Source: Lachnospiraceae bacterium (GTDB lineage: Bacteria > Bacillota > Clostridia > Lachnospirales > Lachnospiraceae). From it: a stretch of 64,000 nt of DNA. The stretch is taken from positions 186,001 through 250,000 of the forward strand of contig JAFXXN010000078.1 of assembly GCA_017542245.1 (NCBI GenBank), written 5' to 3'. The position numbers and the translations under genes are program-made. The notes under the pieces were generated by a model, which was not told the origin of the DNA, ran no database searches, and saw nothing but the letters and a program-made list of their open reading frames with translations. Below, in pieces: positions 51,858 through 61,805 of this stretch (position 1 is its first letter; each line of letters begins with the position of its first letter).

Positions 51858-53741
51858 ATGATCGTAAAAAAATTGGACCAAAAGAGTTTAAATAAGATTT
51901 TAGGAATTATGACAGTGCTTGTACTGACAGTCATTTTTGTTTTGGCTGTCGGGCATGGCAGAGTAAAAGCTACATCAGGATTTTATTTGGAAAAGGATAC
52001 ATATACTCTATACGAAGGAAATGTTTGTATTTTAAACCTTATATGTGACGGAATTGAGTATTTCCAAAAAACTGATGAGTTTTATAATGACTGGGGAGCA
52101 TATTTTAAGAGTCTTAATGAGGATGTTGTAAGAGTGGAATGGGACGGTACCGTTACCTGCGTAGGAACCGGTACTGCAGAAGTAATTGTATATTATCTCG
52201 ACAGGGAAGCTATCTGTACTATAAATGTTGTGCCGAGCAAGTTAAAGGTTTCGGAAACTGAACTGACACTTTACTCATATCAGTCATATGACGTTAATAT
52301 CAGCGGTGTTACAAAACTTAAAAAGTTTAAATCAGAATATCAGATATATAACAGCATAGATGACTACTCCTATGATGACGCTCCCAAGGTAGTTTCAAGG
52401 GGAAAAGGCAAATTTACCATCACTGCCGGTAAAAAGGGAGATTATAAGATCAGACTTATAGGCGTTAAAAAGAATGGAACGGAATATTCAAGGACTATAG
52501 TACTTCATACTACAGAAGTCGGACCGGACAGACAGAATGTTTACGTTGCCTTAGGATATTCAAACAAGATAAATATGGTAAATTCCACACTGATATCAGT
52601 AGATCTTGTTAAGTGGAAGGATGGGAATTATACTTATTATCCCGAGGATTATGCAGGCATCTGTCCGATCAGTTCTGACGGATACGGGAAATTCGAGGCA
52701 AGTGCCGATGCTGAAAATGTCATAGCTACTTACGCGGTTGTTTTTGAAACACCGGAAGGCTTAAGACTGACTTCAAACGTGATGGTTTCGACTTATACAC
52801 CGGAATATGAACCGTTTTCCGGATATTTATGGGTTGGACAGAAGTACTGGCCTAAATTAACCAATGTTAAGGCGACTTCCGTAGTAAAATGTACTTCTTC
52901 CAATACCGATGTACTTGCAATAGATGAAAATGGCGGGCTTGTACCTCTTAAGGGCGGAAAGACTACCCTTACCATATGGGTTGACGGAAAAGAGTTTAAG
53001 GATACTGTAGAAATAGTTGATATAAATGTCAATGATAACAATATTCTTACCTGGCCGGGCTCAACGTTCAGTTTTAATATTTCGGGAGCTCCTGATAACG
53101 TAAAGATAAAGTATTCGAGTTCAAATGAGGAAGTAGCTTCAATTACCAAAAAGGGTAAAATGAAGGTAAAGAAAATGGGCTTTACCAAGATAACTGTTTC
53201 AATAGGAGAGTATGATTACTATTATACTGTAAATGTCAGCGGTGAGACTCAGGTAAAAGCTGCGCTTGCTGCCGCTTCAGTTGTCGGGAAAGCTACCTAC
53301 AGTCAGGATAAGCGAATGGAAGAAGGATACTATGATTGCAGTTCTCTAGTTTGGAGGAGTTATGCAGAAGCAGGACTTAAGATAAAGAATAAAGATTATG
53401 CGCCTACTGCTGCAGATCTTGCCAAGTATCTTGAGGAGCAGGGGTATGCAATTTCTTATTCAGCTATCTCGGCGGATGAACTTCTTCCGGGAGACATACT
53501 GTTTTCAAGCACTCCCGGCAGTTCAAACGGAAGATATATGAATATAGACCATGTAGCCATGTATTATTCTACTAACGCATCATCAAATGATAAACCTTAT
53601 TATGAAGGGCAGTACGGTAGTGACGTATATAAAAAATATGGGTTCGGCGTCATAGTTCATGCAGGCTCCCGTGGCGGCGGCGTATATTATAGCGAATATC
53701 CGAGTTATCTTAATATAGTAATGATTGCCAGAATAAAATAG
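51858..53741 (+). CDS. Secreted Ig-like (BIg2) protein with C-terminal NlpC/P60 hydrolase domain
   Basis: 627 residues. A signal anchor (about 14-34) is followed by bacterial Ig-like repeats (about 40-470; closing motifs such as VTCVGTGTAEVIVYY, LVPLKGGKTTLTIWV and MKVKKMGFTKITVSIG). The NlpC/P60 domain spans about 475-627: catalytic C494 in YDCSSLVWRSY and H565 in IDHVAMYY, with a later VIVHAGS histidine. It should cut peptidoglycan stem peptides outside the cell, with the Ig-like part acting as cell-surface spacer. It may contribute to cell separation or wall remodelling. Confidence 0.88.
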   Translation: MIVKKLDQKSLNKILGIMTVLVLTVIFVLAVGHGRVKATSGFYLEKDTYTLYEGNVCILNLICDGIEYFQKTDEFYNDWGAYFKSLNEDVVRVEWDGTVTCVGTGTAEVIVYYLDREAICTINVVPSKLKVSETELTLYSYQSYDVNISGVTKLKKFKSEYQIYNSIDDYSYDDAPKVVSRGKGKFTITAGKKGDYKIRLIGVKKNGTEYSRTIVLHTTEVGPDRQNVYVALGYSNKINMVNSTLISVDLVKWKDGNYTYYPEDYAGICPISSDGYGKFEASADAENVIATYAVVFETPEGLRLTSNVMVSTYTPEYEPFSGYLWVGQKYWPKLTNVKATSVVKCTSSNTDVLAIDENGGLVPLKGGKTTLTIWVDGKEFKDTVEIVDINVNDNNILTWPGSTFSFNISGAPDNVKIKYSSSNEEVASITKKGKMKVKKMGFTKITVSIGEYDYYYTVNVSGETQVKAALAAASVVGKATYSQDKRMEEGYYDCSSLVWRSYAEAGLKIKNKDYAPTAADLAKYLEEQGYAISYSAISADELLPGDILFSSTPGSSNGRYMNIDHVAMYYSTNASSNDKPYYEGQYGSDVYKKYGFGVIVHAGSRGGGVYYSEYPSYLNIVMIARIK

Positions 53742-53764
53742 AAAATTTTTAGAGGTGTGGGAAA

Positions 53765-55213
53765 ATGAGTCTTAATCCATTTTCGAAAAAGAAGAAACTT
53801 AAAAAACAGGAAAAGGGACATCGTGAACCTATAGTGGTTAAGTTCTTCAAAGAGAAGGACAGCGAAGATAAAATGCATATCAGTATAGATGAGGCCGAAG
53901 CCGATTCTTCAGATACTGCCGAAAGTGAGGTATCGTCGGAAGGCGGAAAGAAGAGAAGGGCCCGTTTTATACCTAATGATAAATACTTTACGGTAACTAT
54001 ATATGCGGTTATGGCACTTTTTGCTGTGGTACTGTTTGGAGTGGTATTAAGCAACATAACTCCGGTCATGCAGGCAATCAAGCGTTTCCTTTCGGTTCTT
54101 TCACCATTTATAATCGGTGCGATCATAGCCTTTGTTCTTACACCTATAGTTAATTTCCTGGATGCTTCACTTTTCGAGAAAGCTCTAAAGATAAAAAAAG
54201 CAAAAGTCAGAGCAGGTCTGGCCATAGCTTTAACTTATATAGTTTTTTTGGGGTTACTTGTACTTGCCATGATGAAGCTCATTCCGGAAGTAAGAGACAG
54301 TGTTTCTGAGCTGATCTCAAAATCCAAGAATATCTATTCTTCCATAACGCATAAGCCTTCTTCAGAGAATGCAGAAGATATACTGTTGGAGACCGATGAC
54401 AAAGTTGTTACAGTTCCACAGCGTTCAGAAACGGAAAGTTCTTCAGGAAAATTTGATTTTAATGAGATGTTTGAAAATATTAAAGAAAATGGGATATCCG
54501 GTCTTGTTGATGAGGCGCAACGGTTCTTGCCGTCGATGCTGGCAACTATAAGCGATAAGATTCCCGGTTTTGTAACAGGAACGTTTAACTGGTTAAAGTC
54601 TATTGTAACAACACTTATCAATATCCTTTTAGGTATAGCCGTATCTATATATATGGTATGCGACAAAAGAAGGATCGCGGGAGCAGCAACAAAACTGGTA
54701 TATTGTATTTTTAAAGCAAAAACGGCTAAAAAAGTTATTGAAACTTCAAAAGAAAGCTTCCAGATATTTATAGGTTTCATAATAGGAAAGTCTATAGATT
54801 CACTGATCATAGGAATACTTACATTTTTCATGCTGAAGGTATTTGGCCTTCCGTATGAAGTACTTGTTGCAATGATAGTCGGTGTAACAAACATGATACC
54901 GTTTTTCGGACCGCTTATCGGAGCAGTTCCGGGCGTATTGCTTTATCTTTGCATAGATCCTTTTTACGCTTTGATATTTGTTATCATGATACTTGCAATC
55001 CAGCAGTTCGACGGTTGGATATTAGGACCAATGATACTTGGTGATTCTACCGGTGTACGCCCTATATGGGTTATTTTCGGCATAACTGTCGGAGGAGCAT
55101 ATTTTGGATTTACCGGTATGTTCCTTGGGGTTCCGGTTACTGCTGTTATCGTTTATCTTGTAAATAAAGTTGTAGACAAAAAACTAAGCGACAAACACAT
55201 TGAGGTTTCGTAA
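53765..55213 (+). CDS. AI-2E family transporter (YdbI/PerM type)
   Basis: 482 residues. A basic then acidic cytoplasmic N-terminus (about 1-70) is followed by about eight membrane helices with the large soluble loop (about 170-270) between helices 3 and 4. PFFGPLIGAVPGVLL, ILAIQQFDGWILGPMILGDSTGVRP and a final FLGVPVTAVI match the family. Members have been linked to export of small molecules or to sodium/proton exchange; the substrate is unproven. The next gene begins 3 bp after its stop. Confidence 0.9.
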   Translation: MSLNPFSKKKKLKKQEKGHREPIVVKFFKEKDSEDKMHISIDEAEADSSDTAESEVSSEGGKKRRARFIPNDKYFTVTIYAVMALFAVVLFGVVLSNITPVMQAIKRFLSVLSPFIIGAIIAFVLTPIVNFLDASLFEKALKIKKAKVRAGLAIALTYIVFLGLLVLAMMKLIPEVRDSVSELISKSKNIYSSITHKPSSENAEDILLETDDKVVTVPQRSETESSSGKFDFNEMFENIKENGISGLVDEAQRFLPSMLATISDKIPGFVTGTFNWLKSIVTTLINILLGIAVSIYMVCDKRRIAGAATKLVYCIFKAKTAKKVIETSKESFQIFIGFIIGKSIDSLIIGILTFFMLKVFGLPYEVLVAMIVGVTNMIPFFGPLIGAVPGVLLYLCIDPFYALIFVIMILAIQQFDGWILGPMILGDSTGVRPIWVIFGITVGGAYFGFTGMFLGVPVTAVIVYLVNKVVDKKLSDKHIEVS

Positions 55214-55216
55214 CTT

Positions 55217-56899
55217 ATGGATAATAATATAGCATTAGGCAATTATTCCGATTCAGACCAGAAAGTCCCATGGGATATCTATCCAAGACCTCAGATGAAG
55301 AGGGACAGCTTTCTGAATTTGAACGGAGAATGGGAATTTGAAGTAAGCCAGTATGACTATATCCCTAAAAAATTTTCCATGAGAATTATGGTTCCTTATC
55401 CTGTCGAATCAAAATTATCAGGGGTAGAGAAACACTTTAAAAGGGGAACCAGACTTTTTTACAGGCGATTTTTTGATTCACCTATGAAAATGAGGTGGAG
55501 AAGGGTATTACTTCACTGCGGAGGTATAGATCAGAAGGCGGAAATATATATTAATGGCTGTTTCGTTATTGAATGCTGCACGGCTGTTGAGGGTCCTATG
55601 ACGGTAGATATCACTCCGTTTCTAAAGGATGAGAATGAAATCATCATAAAAGTAACGGATGATATGGATAAGAGCATTCCGTACGGAAAACAGAGCGAAA
55701 AGCCGAAAGAGATTTGGTATTCGCCGGTTTCGGGAATATGGCAGACTGTCTGGATTGAAGCAGTACCCGAATATTATATCAAAGGGATTAAAGTAACACC
55801 GACACTTGACTATGTTGATGTAGAGATTTTTGGTGTTGATGAAGGCAGAGTAACTTTTGAAGGGAAAAGCTACCGCTTTTATGACGGGAAAATCAGACTG
55901 ACTCCTGTGATCAAAAGACACTGGACGCCGGAAGATCCTCATCTTTATTATTTTTCAGTCTATGTCGGCAACGATAAAGTGGATTCCTATTTTGCATTAA
56001 GAACTCTTGAAATAAAAGAAGCTTACGGAGTTAAAAGGCTGTGTCTCAACGGTGAACCTTATTTCTTTCATGGCGTGCTGCATCAGGGTTACTGGCAGGA
56101 TGGTCTTTATACACCTGAGAAGCCGGATGACTATAAGCTGGATATATTGTCAGCTAAAAACCTTGGATTTAATACTATAAGAAAACACTTAAAAGTTGAA
56201 GCAGAAGAATTTTATAATCAGTGTGACAGATTGGGCATGATTGTTTTCCAGGATATGGTAAATAACGGAAAATATTCAAAATTCAGAGATGTTATTCTTC
56301 CTACAATAGGCTTAAAAAAGGTGGGGGACAAATTCATCCACAAGAGCCGTGTTTCAAGAAGAGCGTTTATAAGCGCTGCGCAGAATACGGTAAAAACTCT
56401 TTACAGTCATCCTTCCATATGTTACTGGACTCTTTTTAACGAAGGCTGGGGACAGTTCTGCAGCAGCCAGATATATGATCTTATCAAAGGACTTGACGGT
56501 ACAAGAATTATTGACAGTGCTTCAGGATGGTTTAAAGGCGGAAGAACTGATGTGGAAAGCATTCACTGCTATTTTAAAAAATTCAATCCTCCTAAAGCAG
56601 ATAAACCTATAATCCTTACTGAATTCGGCGGGTATTCTCTTAAGGTTGATGAACACAGTGTTGCCGAACACAGCTACGGGTATAAGCATTTTGAAGATCG
56701 CAAAAATTTCATGGAATCAATACAGAAACTCTATGAGGAACAGATTATCACCGCTATAGGCAAAGGTCTTTGCGGATGTATATATACACAGCTGACAGAT
56801 GTAGAAACTGAAACAAACGGATTAATTACTTATGACAGAAAATACATTAAAGCTGATGACAAAGTATATTACTCTATAGCGGAAAGACTGGTTATTTAG
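55217..56899 (+). CDS. Glycoside hydrolase family 2 protein
   Basis: 560 residues, cytoplasmic (no signal). A sugar-binding jelly-roll domain (about 20-175, with LFYRRFF and CGGIDQKAEIYING), a short Ig-like domain (about 180-265) and a TIM barrel (about 270-560). The acid/base is E409 in LFNEGWGQF and the likely nucleophile E469 in LTEFGGYS. The family includes beta-galactosidases, beta-mannosidases and beta-glucuronidases; I cannot pick one, although the short length fits small clostridial members. It is 3 bp after the AI-2E gene and so translationally linked to it. Confidence 0.88.
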   Translation: MDNNIALGNYSDSDQKVPWDIYPRPQMKRDSFLNLNGEWEFEVSQYDYIPKKFSMRIMVPYPVESKLSGVEKHFKRGTRLFYRRFFDSPMKMRWRRVLLHCGGIDQKAEIYINGCFVIECCTAVEGPMTVDITPFLKDENEIIIKVTDDMDKSIPYGKQSEKPKEIWYSPVSGIWQTVWIEAVPEYYIKGIKVTPTLDYVDVEIFGVDEGRVTFEGKSYRFYDGKIRLTPVIKRHWTPEDPHLYYFSVYVGNDKVDSYFALRTLEIKEAYGVKRLCLNGEPYFFHGVLHQGYWQDGLYTPEKPDDYKLDILSAKNLGFNTIRKHLKVEAEEFYNQCDRLGMIVFQDMVNNGKYSKFRDVILPTIGLKKVGDKFIHKSRVSRRAFISAAQNTVKTLYSHPSICYWTLFNEGWGQFCSSQIYDLIKGLDGTRIIDSASGWFKGGRTDVESIHCYFKKFNPPKADKPIILTEFGGYSLKVDEHSVAEHSYGYKHFEDRKNFMESIQKLYEEQIITAIGKGLCGCIYTQLTDVETETNGLITYDRKYIKADDKVYYSIAERLVI

Positions 56900-56934
56900 T
56901 TTTATTTATTGAACAATACTAACGGAGATTATAT

Positions 56935-58230
56935 ATGGCTGTAAAATTTACAAACTGCATAATACTTGCGACCGGAGAACATGAAGAATATCAGGTATTA
57001 AAGGGAAATGTTCTGTGTGTAAAAGATGATATTATTGTGTATATCGGTCCGGATTCGGAGGCACCTTTTTGTGAAGAAATAAAGGATATGGGCGGGGCGG
57101 TACTTATGCCGGGCATCGTAAATGCTCATGGACATGGCCCTATGACCCTTTTAAGGGGAATCGGCGGCGGGCTGGCACTTCAGGAGTGGCTTGAAACGGC
57201 GATATTCCCCATTGAGGCAAAACTGACTCCACAGGATATTGAAGCTGGTGAGCGATGGGCTGTTATGGAGATGCTTGCAGGAGGAACAACCTGTATATCA
57301 GAAATGTACGATTTTCCTATGAATACGGGGAAAATACTTGTGGAAACAGGTATTAAAGGAAATATCTCCCGTGTAGGTCTTTCTTTTTCTGATACTGAGG
57401 AGATACCGAAAAATCGATTTAACGAATGTATGGATTTTATAAAAGACTGGAACGATCCGACAGGCAAAGTCATTTCGGAATTCTGTCTCCATTCGGAATA
57501 TCTTACAAAAGAAAAATTGGTAAAGCAGATTGCGGAAGCAAACCATGAATTGAAGAGAAACGTTAATATTCATGTTTCTGAAACAAAAAAAGAACATGAA
57601 GAGTGTAAAGAACGCCGTGGTATGACCCCCATACAGTATCTTGATTCATGCGGCCTGTTTGAAGAAAATACTTATTGCGCACATTGTGTATGGGTTGAGG
57701 ATGACGATATCCGGCTTATGAAAGAGAAAAAGGTAAGTGCGATTTTTAATCCAACCAGTAACTGTAAGCTTGCATCAGGATTTGCACCAATAGATAAGAT
57801 GAAAAATTACGGTGTGAATGTGGGCATCGGAACCGATGGAGTTGCGAGCAATAATAATCTTAATATGTTTGAGGAACTTCATATAGCATCCTTGCTCATT
57901 AAGAACTGTTGTGCAGATGCAACAAAGGCTTCTGCTGAAGAAATTCTTAAGATGGCTACGGTTAATGGTGCAAGAGCTCTCGGAAGATATGATACCGGTG
58001 AGATAAAGGTTGGGAAAAAAGCCGACATTATCGCAATTTCAATGGACAGTCCTCATATGTTTCCTGCATTTGATATTCCTAATATTCTTGTATACAGTGC
58101 CCAGGCATCAGATGTTATAATGACTATGGTTGACGGAAATATACTTTATGAAAAAGGAGAATTCCTGACAATTGATGCCGAAATGGCAAAAGCGGATGTG
58201 GAAGCATCATTAAAGAGATTATATTCATGA
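56935..58230 (+). CDS. Amidohydrolase, S-adenosylhomocysteine/methylthioadenosine deaminase type
   Basis: 431 residues. Metal ligands are in NAHGHGPMTLLRG (HxH), HVSETKKEH and GTDGVASNNNLNMFEE; FNPTSNCKLASGFAPI is the family signature near the substrate pocket. These motifs fit MtaD-type enzymes that deaminate SAH or MTA and related adenosine derivatives to inosine forms. Chlorohydrolase-like relatives act on other substrates, so the exact one is inferred. It stands alone in this segment with a modest ribosome site. Confidence 0.87.
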   Translation: MAVKFTNCIILATGEHEEYQVLKGNVLCVKDDIIVYIGPDSEAPFCEEIKDMGGAVLMPGIVNAHGHGPMTLLRGIGGGLALQEWLETAIFPIEAKLTPQDIEAGERWAVMEMLAGGTTCISEMYDFPMNTGKILVETGIKGNISRVGLSFSDTEEIPKNRFNECMDFIKDWNDPTGKVISEFCLHSEYLTKEKLVKQIAEANHELKRNVNIHVSETKKEHEECKERRGMTPIQYLDSCGLFEENTYCAHCVWVEDDDIRLMKEKKVSAIFNPTSNCKLASGFAPIDKMKNYGVNVGIGTDGVASNNNLNMFEELHIASLLIKNCCADATKASAEEILKMATVNGARALGRYDTGEIKVGKKADIIAISMDSPHMFPAFDIPNILVYSAQASDVIMTMVDGNILYEKGEFLTIDAEMAKADVEASLKRLYS

Positions 58231-58261
58231 ACAGTTAAGACGTTTTTGAGATGATATTGAC
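58222..58261 (+). repeat. Dispersed element, right-half remnant J1
   Basis: TCATGAAC ... GTTTTTGAGATGATATTGAC follows the pattern of the second hairpin and right end; TCAT/ATGA takes the place of TTACC/GGTGA. It includes the stop codon of the deaminase gene. Confidence 0.45.
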
Positions 58262-58293
58262 ATCATAAAATTTATTGTAAAACACAGTATTAC

Positions 58294-58326
58294 AATATGG
58301 CTATGCATAAGACATAGCCATATTTC
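58294..58326 (+). terminator. Terminator-like hairpin after the deaminase gene
   Basis: AATATGGCTATG, seven-base loop, CATAGCCATATT. Only a short T-run follows. Confidence 0.65.
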
Positions 58327-58328
58327 AG

Positions 58329-58343
58329 TATAACAAAATTGAC
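58329..58343 (+). repeat. Dispersed element, short copy (TATAACAAAATTGAC)
   Basis: Exact 15-base match to the copies at 34611 and 61760, followed by a further AAAATTGAC (58345-58353). Confidence 0.6.
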
Positions 58344-58401
58344 TAAAATTGACTTATTAACAAGAGTGATTATTCCTGCAATAAAAGGGGGAGCCTGATT
58401 A

Positions 58402-59532
58402 ATGAAAAAAAATAAAAGCATGTACCTTTCCATATATGAACACATAAGGGATGATATAGTTGCGGGAGTATACGGAAAAAACTCAAAGCTTCCTTCAAAA
58501 AGGAATATGGCTGATGAATACGGAGTCAGTGTTATAACAGTGGAACATGCATATGATCTTTTAGCTGAGGAAGGATACATCCTTTCTAAAGAAAGAAAGG
58601 GATATTTCGTAATATATTCGGCTGACAGCTTTTTTGAAGTCGCATCAAAAGATGAAGAACGGAAAAATATGATACCGGAAGTAAAAAACACTTCAAAACA
58701 GGAGAGAGATAATTATTCCAAGTATTCCGGCCGATTTGACAATAATGAAATTTCGTTTCCGCAATTTGCCAGAATGACAAGAAGAGTCCTGTCAATTTAC
58801 GGAGAAAAAATAACGGAAAGGTCTCCGGGTTTTGGATTGGAGTACTTTAGGACTGTTTTGGCGGCATATCTGCACAGAAGCCGAAGGATAGAAGTGGATT
58901 ACAGCCGGATAATTATCGGTTCGGGAGCAGAATATCTTTATAAAATGATAGTAAATGTTTTGGGGAGAGACATTGTATACGGGATAGAAAATCCTTCATA
59001 TGAAAAAATCGCATATGTATATAAATCAGAAGGAGTAAAATGTAAACTTCTTAATTTGGGAAATGACGGTATTGACAGCAATGCTCTATGGAAAGCAGAT
59101 GTAGGAGCTCTACATATAACACCGTACAGAAGTTATCCAAGCGGGGTAACGGCATCTGCCTCTAAAAAGCACGAATATCTGAGATGGTGTAATGAAAGAA
59201 ATGCTATTATAATCGAGGATGATTTTGAGTCAGAATTTTCCCCTTCAAGACGCCCGGAAGAGACTGTTTTTTACCTTAATCATGGGAGAAATGTAATATA
59301 TGTAAATACATTTACTAAAACAATAGGTTCATTTATCCGTGTAGCATATATGGTAATACCTGAAAATCTGGTAAAGCTTTTTATAGAAAAGCTAAGTTAT
59401 TGTGCATGTACGGTACCGACCCCTGAACAATACATGATCGCTGAATTGATAGAAAGTGGAGAATTTGAGAGGCATATAAACAGGGTGAGACGCCGGAAAA
59501 GAGAAGAACAGAGCGGATTGAGTTATAAGTAA
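58402..59532 (+). CDS. MocR-type (GntR plus aminotransferase fold) regulator, short at the C-terminus
   Basis: 376 residues. A winged helix (about 8-75, SKLPSKRNMADEYGVSVITVEHAY) is joined to an aminotransferase-like domain; the PLP lysine would be K306 in TFTKTIGSFIRV. Family members run to about 450-480 residues, but this one stops in INRVRRRKREEQSGLSYK, where the last domain normally begins. The following 150 bp do not continue the family sequence in any frame that I can follow. It may be a C-terminally truncated, decaying gene or a natural short form. No PLP biosynthesis gene is near. Confidence 0.75.
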   Translation: MKKNKSMYLSIYEHIRDDIVAGVYGKNSKLPSKRNMADEYGVSVITVEHAYDLLAEEGYILSKERKGYFVIYSADSFFEVASKDEERKNMIPEVKNTSKQERDNYSKYSGRFDNNEISFPQFARMTRRVLSIYGEKITERSPGFGLEYFRTVLAAYLHRSRRIEVDYSRIIIGSGAEYLYKMIVNVLGRDIVYGIENPSYEKIAYVYKSEGVKCKLLNLGNDGIDSNALWKADVGALHITPYRSYPSGVTASASKKHEYLRWCNERNAIIIEDDFESEFSPSRRPEETVFYLNHGRNVIYVNTFTKTIGSFIRVAYMVIPENLVKLFIEKLSYCACTVPTPEQYMIAELIESGEFERHINRVRRRKREEQSGLSYK

Positions 59533-59565
59533 AATATTGGTAAAATTTATGTAACAAAAAAATAT

Positions 59566-59594
59566 TTGCCTTTTTGAAAATGATATAGTATAAT
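59566..59594 (+). promoter_or_regulatory. Sigma-A-type promoter of the Asp23-fakA operon
   Basis: TTGCCT (59566-59571), 17 bp, consensus TATAAT (59589-59594). Confidence 0.7.
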
Positions 59595-59693
59595 ATGGCA
59601 GAATGTGTATTTGGGATTGACAAATATTTATTGCTGCTTCGCTTTTTCAGTATTGTTCGGGTACTGACTGGACAGCAGGAAAGGATGTGAAAT

Positions 59694-60050
59694 ATGGACG
59701 CAGGTTATGATACAGGCCTCGGAGAAGTTGTTATTTCTACAGATGTTATTGAAAAATGTGCAGGAGCTTCAGCTGTTGAATGCTTTGGCATAGTCGGTAT
59801 GGCATCAAAGAATGTTCGTGATGGTCTGGCAAAGCTTTTAAAGAAGGAAAACCTTAGTAACGGAGTATCAGCCAAGATAGAAGATAACAAGATTAGGATA
59901 GATATGCACATTATTGTTTCTTATGGCGTAAACATTCCTTCTGTTTGTGACAACCTTTTCGAGAATGTAAAATATAAGGTTGAAAAGTTTACCGGTCTGA
60001 AGATTGAGAAGATCAACATATTTGTTGAGGGTGTCAGAGTAATCGATTGA
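59694..60050 (+). CDS. Asp23/Gls24 family protein (YloU-like)
   Basis: 118 residues. GLGEVVISTDVIEKCAGASA opens the family and VKYKVEKFTGLKIEKINIFVEGVRV closes it (each with ordinary variation), as in YloU, which almost always precedes the FakA/YloV gene. Relatives bind membranes or respond to stress; the exact role is unsettled. AGGAAAGGATG ribosome site. The next gene starts 17 bp later. Confidence 0.93.
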   Translation: MDAGYDTGLGEVVISTDVIEKCAGASAVECFGIVGMASKNVRDGLAKLLKKENLSNGVSAKIEDNKIRIDMHIIVSYGVNIPSVCDNLFENVKYKVEKFTGLKIEKINIFVEGVRVID

Positions 60051-60067
60051 TTTGGAGGAACAATAAA

Positions 60068-61756
60068 GTGTCAGTTAAAAAGATAGATGCCGGACTGTTG
60101 AAGAAGATGTTCATCGGAGCTGCAGCAAGTCTGGAATCACAGAAAGAAATAATAAATGAGCTTAATGTTTTCCCTGTTCCCGACGGTGATACAGGAACCA
60201 ACATGACAATGACCATCATGTCTGCAGTCAGTGAGGTAGAAGCCTTAGAAAACCCTAACATGGATGAACTTGCTAAGGCTATCTCGAGCGGCTCGCTAAG
60301 AGGAGCAAGAGGCAACTCAGGAGTTATCCTTTCACAGCTTCTTCGTGGCTTTACCAAGGGGATAAAGGCAGTAGATGCTATCGACATTGAGACTGTAGCA
60401 AATGCTTTTCAGAAAGCAGTCGAAACTGCTTACAAAGCAGTTATGAAGCCTAAGGAGGGAACTATCCTTACTGTAGCAAAAGGTGGTGCTGACAAAGCTA
60501 TGGAGCTTGTTGGGACTACAGATGATTTTGTTGTGTTTGGTGAGAAAGTCATAAAATATATGGCTGAGGTTCTTGAATATACACCCGAACTGCTTCCGGT
60601 ATTAAAAGAAGCAGGTGTCGTAGATTCGGGAGGAACCGGCTTGCTTGAATTCATGAAAGGTGCATACGCTGTTCTTTGCGGTAAGAAGCTTGAAGTTAAA
60701 GCTCCGGAACCTGCAAAAAAAGCAGAAGTCAAAGTAGTCAGCACTGAAGACATATCAACATCAGACATTAAATTTGGGTATTGTACTGAATTCATCATAC
60801 TTCTCGATAATGAATTTACGGACCTTGACGAGACAGAATTTAAAGCATATCTGGAATCCATAGGTGACTCTATAGTATGTGTAGCTGATGATGAAGTTGT
60901 AAAGGTTCATGTTCATACAAACGATCCCGGACTTGCTATTCAGAAAGCTCTTACTTTCGGTCAGCTTACAAGAATGAAGATTGACAATATGCGTGAGGAG
61001 CATAATGAAAAGCTTGGGCTTGAAGCTGAGAAAGCTGAGGCTGTGAAATCCGGAGCTATAAAGGCAGCGGCTGTAAAAGTTAATGTTCTTCCTCCTAAGG
61101 AGACAGGTTTTGTAGCAGTTTCGGTCGGAGACGGAATTAATGAAATTTTTAAGGGCTTGGGCGTTGATCATATTATTGAGGGTGGTCAGACGATGAATCC
61201 CAGTACTGAGGATATGCTTAATGCCATTGCTCAGGTAAATGCAAAGAATATATTTATTTTTCCGAATAACAAGAATATCATTCTTGCAGCAGATCAGGCA
61301 AAAGCCATGACGAAGGATAAAAACATTGTAGTTATTCCTTCAAAGACTGTTCCACAGGGTATTGCAGCCATAATAAACTATGTTTCGGGTAAGAGCATAG
61401 AAGAAAATGAGGCTTCCATGAAGAAAGCTATGGAAAATATCAAGACCGGTTCAGTTACATATGCCGTCAGGGATACAAAAATTGACGGACTTGAGATAAA
61501 GAACGGCGATTATATGGGTCTTGATGATCATTCCATAAAGAGTACAGGCGCAGATATTGAGCAGGTTACTATCGATCTCGTTGAGTCAATGGTAGAAGAT
61601 GAGAGCGAGCTTATAAGTATTTATTACGGTGCGGATTCAGATGAGGATTCAGCAAATGCCATTGCTGAAAAGCTTATGGAAAAATATGATTATCTTGATG
61701 TTGAAGTTCACTCCGGAAATCAGCCTGTATATTATTACATCATATCTGTAGAGTAA
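60068..61756 (+). CDS. fakA: Fatty acid kinase FakA-like, DAK2 domain protein (YloV)
   Basis: 562 residues from a GTG with TTTGGAGGA upstream. The N-terminal DhaL/DAK2 kinase domain (about 5-200) has the ATP/Mg site PVPDGDTGTNMTMT and SLRGARGNSGVILSQ. A middle domain (about 230-330, FGYCTEFIILL, VHVHTNDPG) and a C-terminal DegV-like fold (about 340-562) follow. With a FakB partner, homologues phosphorylate fatty acids for phospholipid synthesis; no FakB gene is in the window. It forms the usual pair with the Asp23 gene. Confidence 0.93.
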   Translation: MSVKKIDAGLLKKMFIGAAASLESQKEIINELNVFPVPDGDTGTNMTMTIMSAVSEVEALENPNMDELAKAISSGSLRGARGNSGVILSQLLRGFTKGIKAVDAIDIETVANAFQKAVETAYKAVMKPKEGTILTVAKGGADKAMELVGTTDDFVVFGEKVIKYMAEVLEYTPELLPVLKEAGVVDSGGTGLLEFMKGAYAVLCGKKLEVKAPEPAKKAEVKVVSTEDISTSDIKFGYCTEFIILLDNEFTDLDETEFKAYLESIGDSIVCVADDEVVKVHVHTNDPGLAIQKALTFGQLTRMKIDNMREEHNEKLGLEAEKAEAVKSGAIKAAAVKVNVLPPKETGFVAVSVGDGINEIFKGLGVDHIIEGGQTMNPSTEDMLNAIAQVNAKNIFIFPNNKNIILAADQAKAMTKDKNIVVIPSKTVPQGIAAIINYVSGKSIEENEASMKKAMENIKTGSVTYAVRDTKIDGLEIKNGDYMGLDDHSIKSTGADIEQVTIDLVESMVEDESELISIYYGADSDEDSANAIAEKLMEKYDYLDVEVHSGNQPVYYYIISVE

Positions 61757-61759
61757 TGA

Positions 61760-61774
61760 TATAACAAAATTGAC
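61760..61774 (+). repeat. Dispersed element, short copy (TATAACAAAATTGAC)
   Basis: Exact 15-base match, three bases after the fakA stop (TAA TGA TATAAC). Confidence 0.6.
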
Positions 61775-61805
61775 AATCAAATATAAAATAAGAAAGATAT
61801 ATTGA

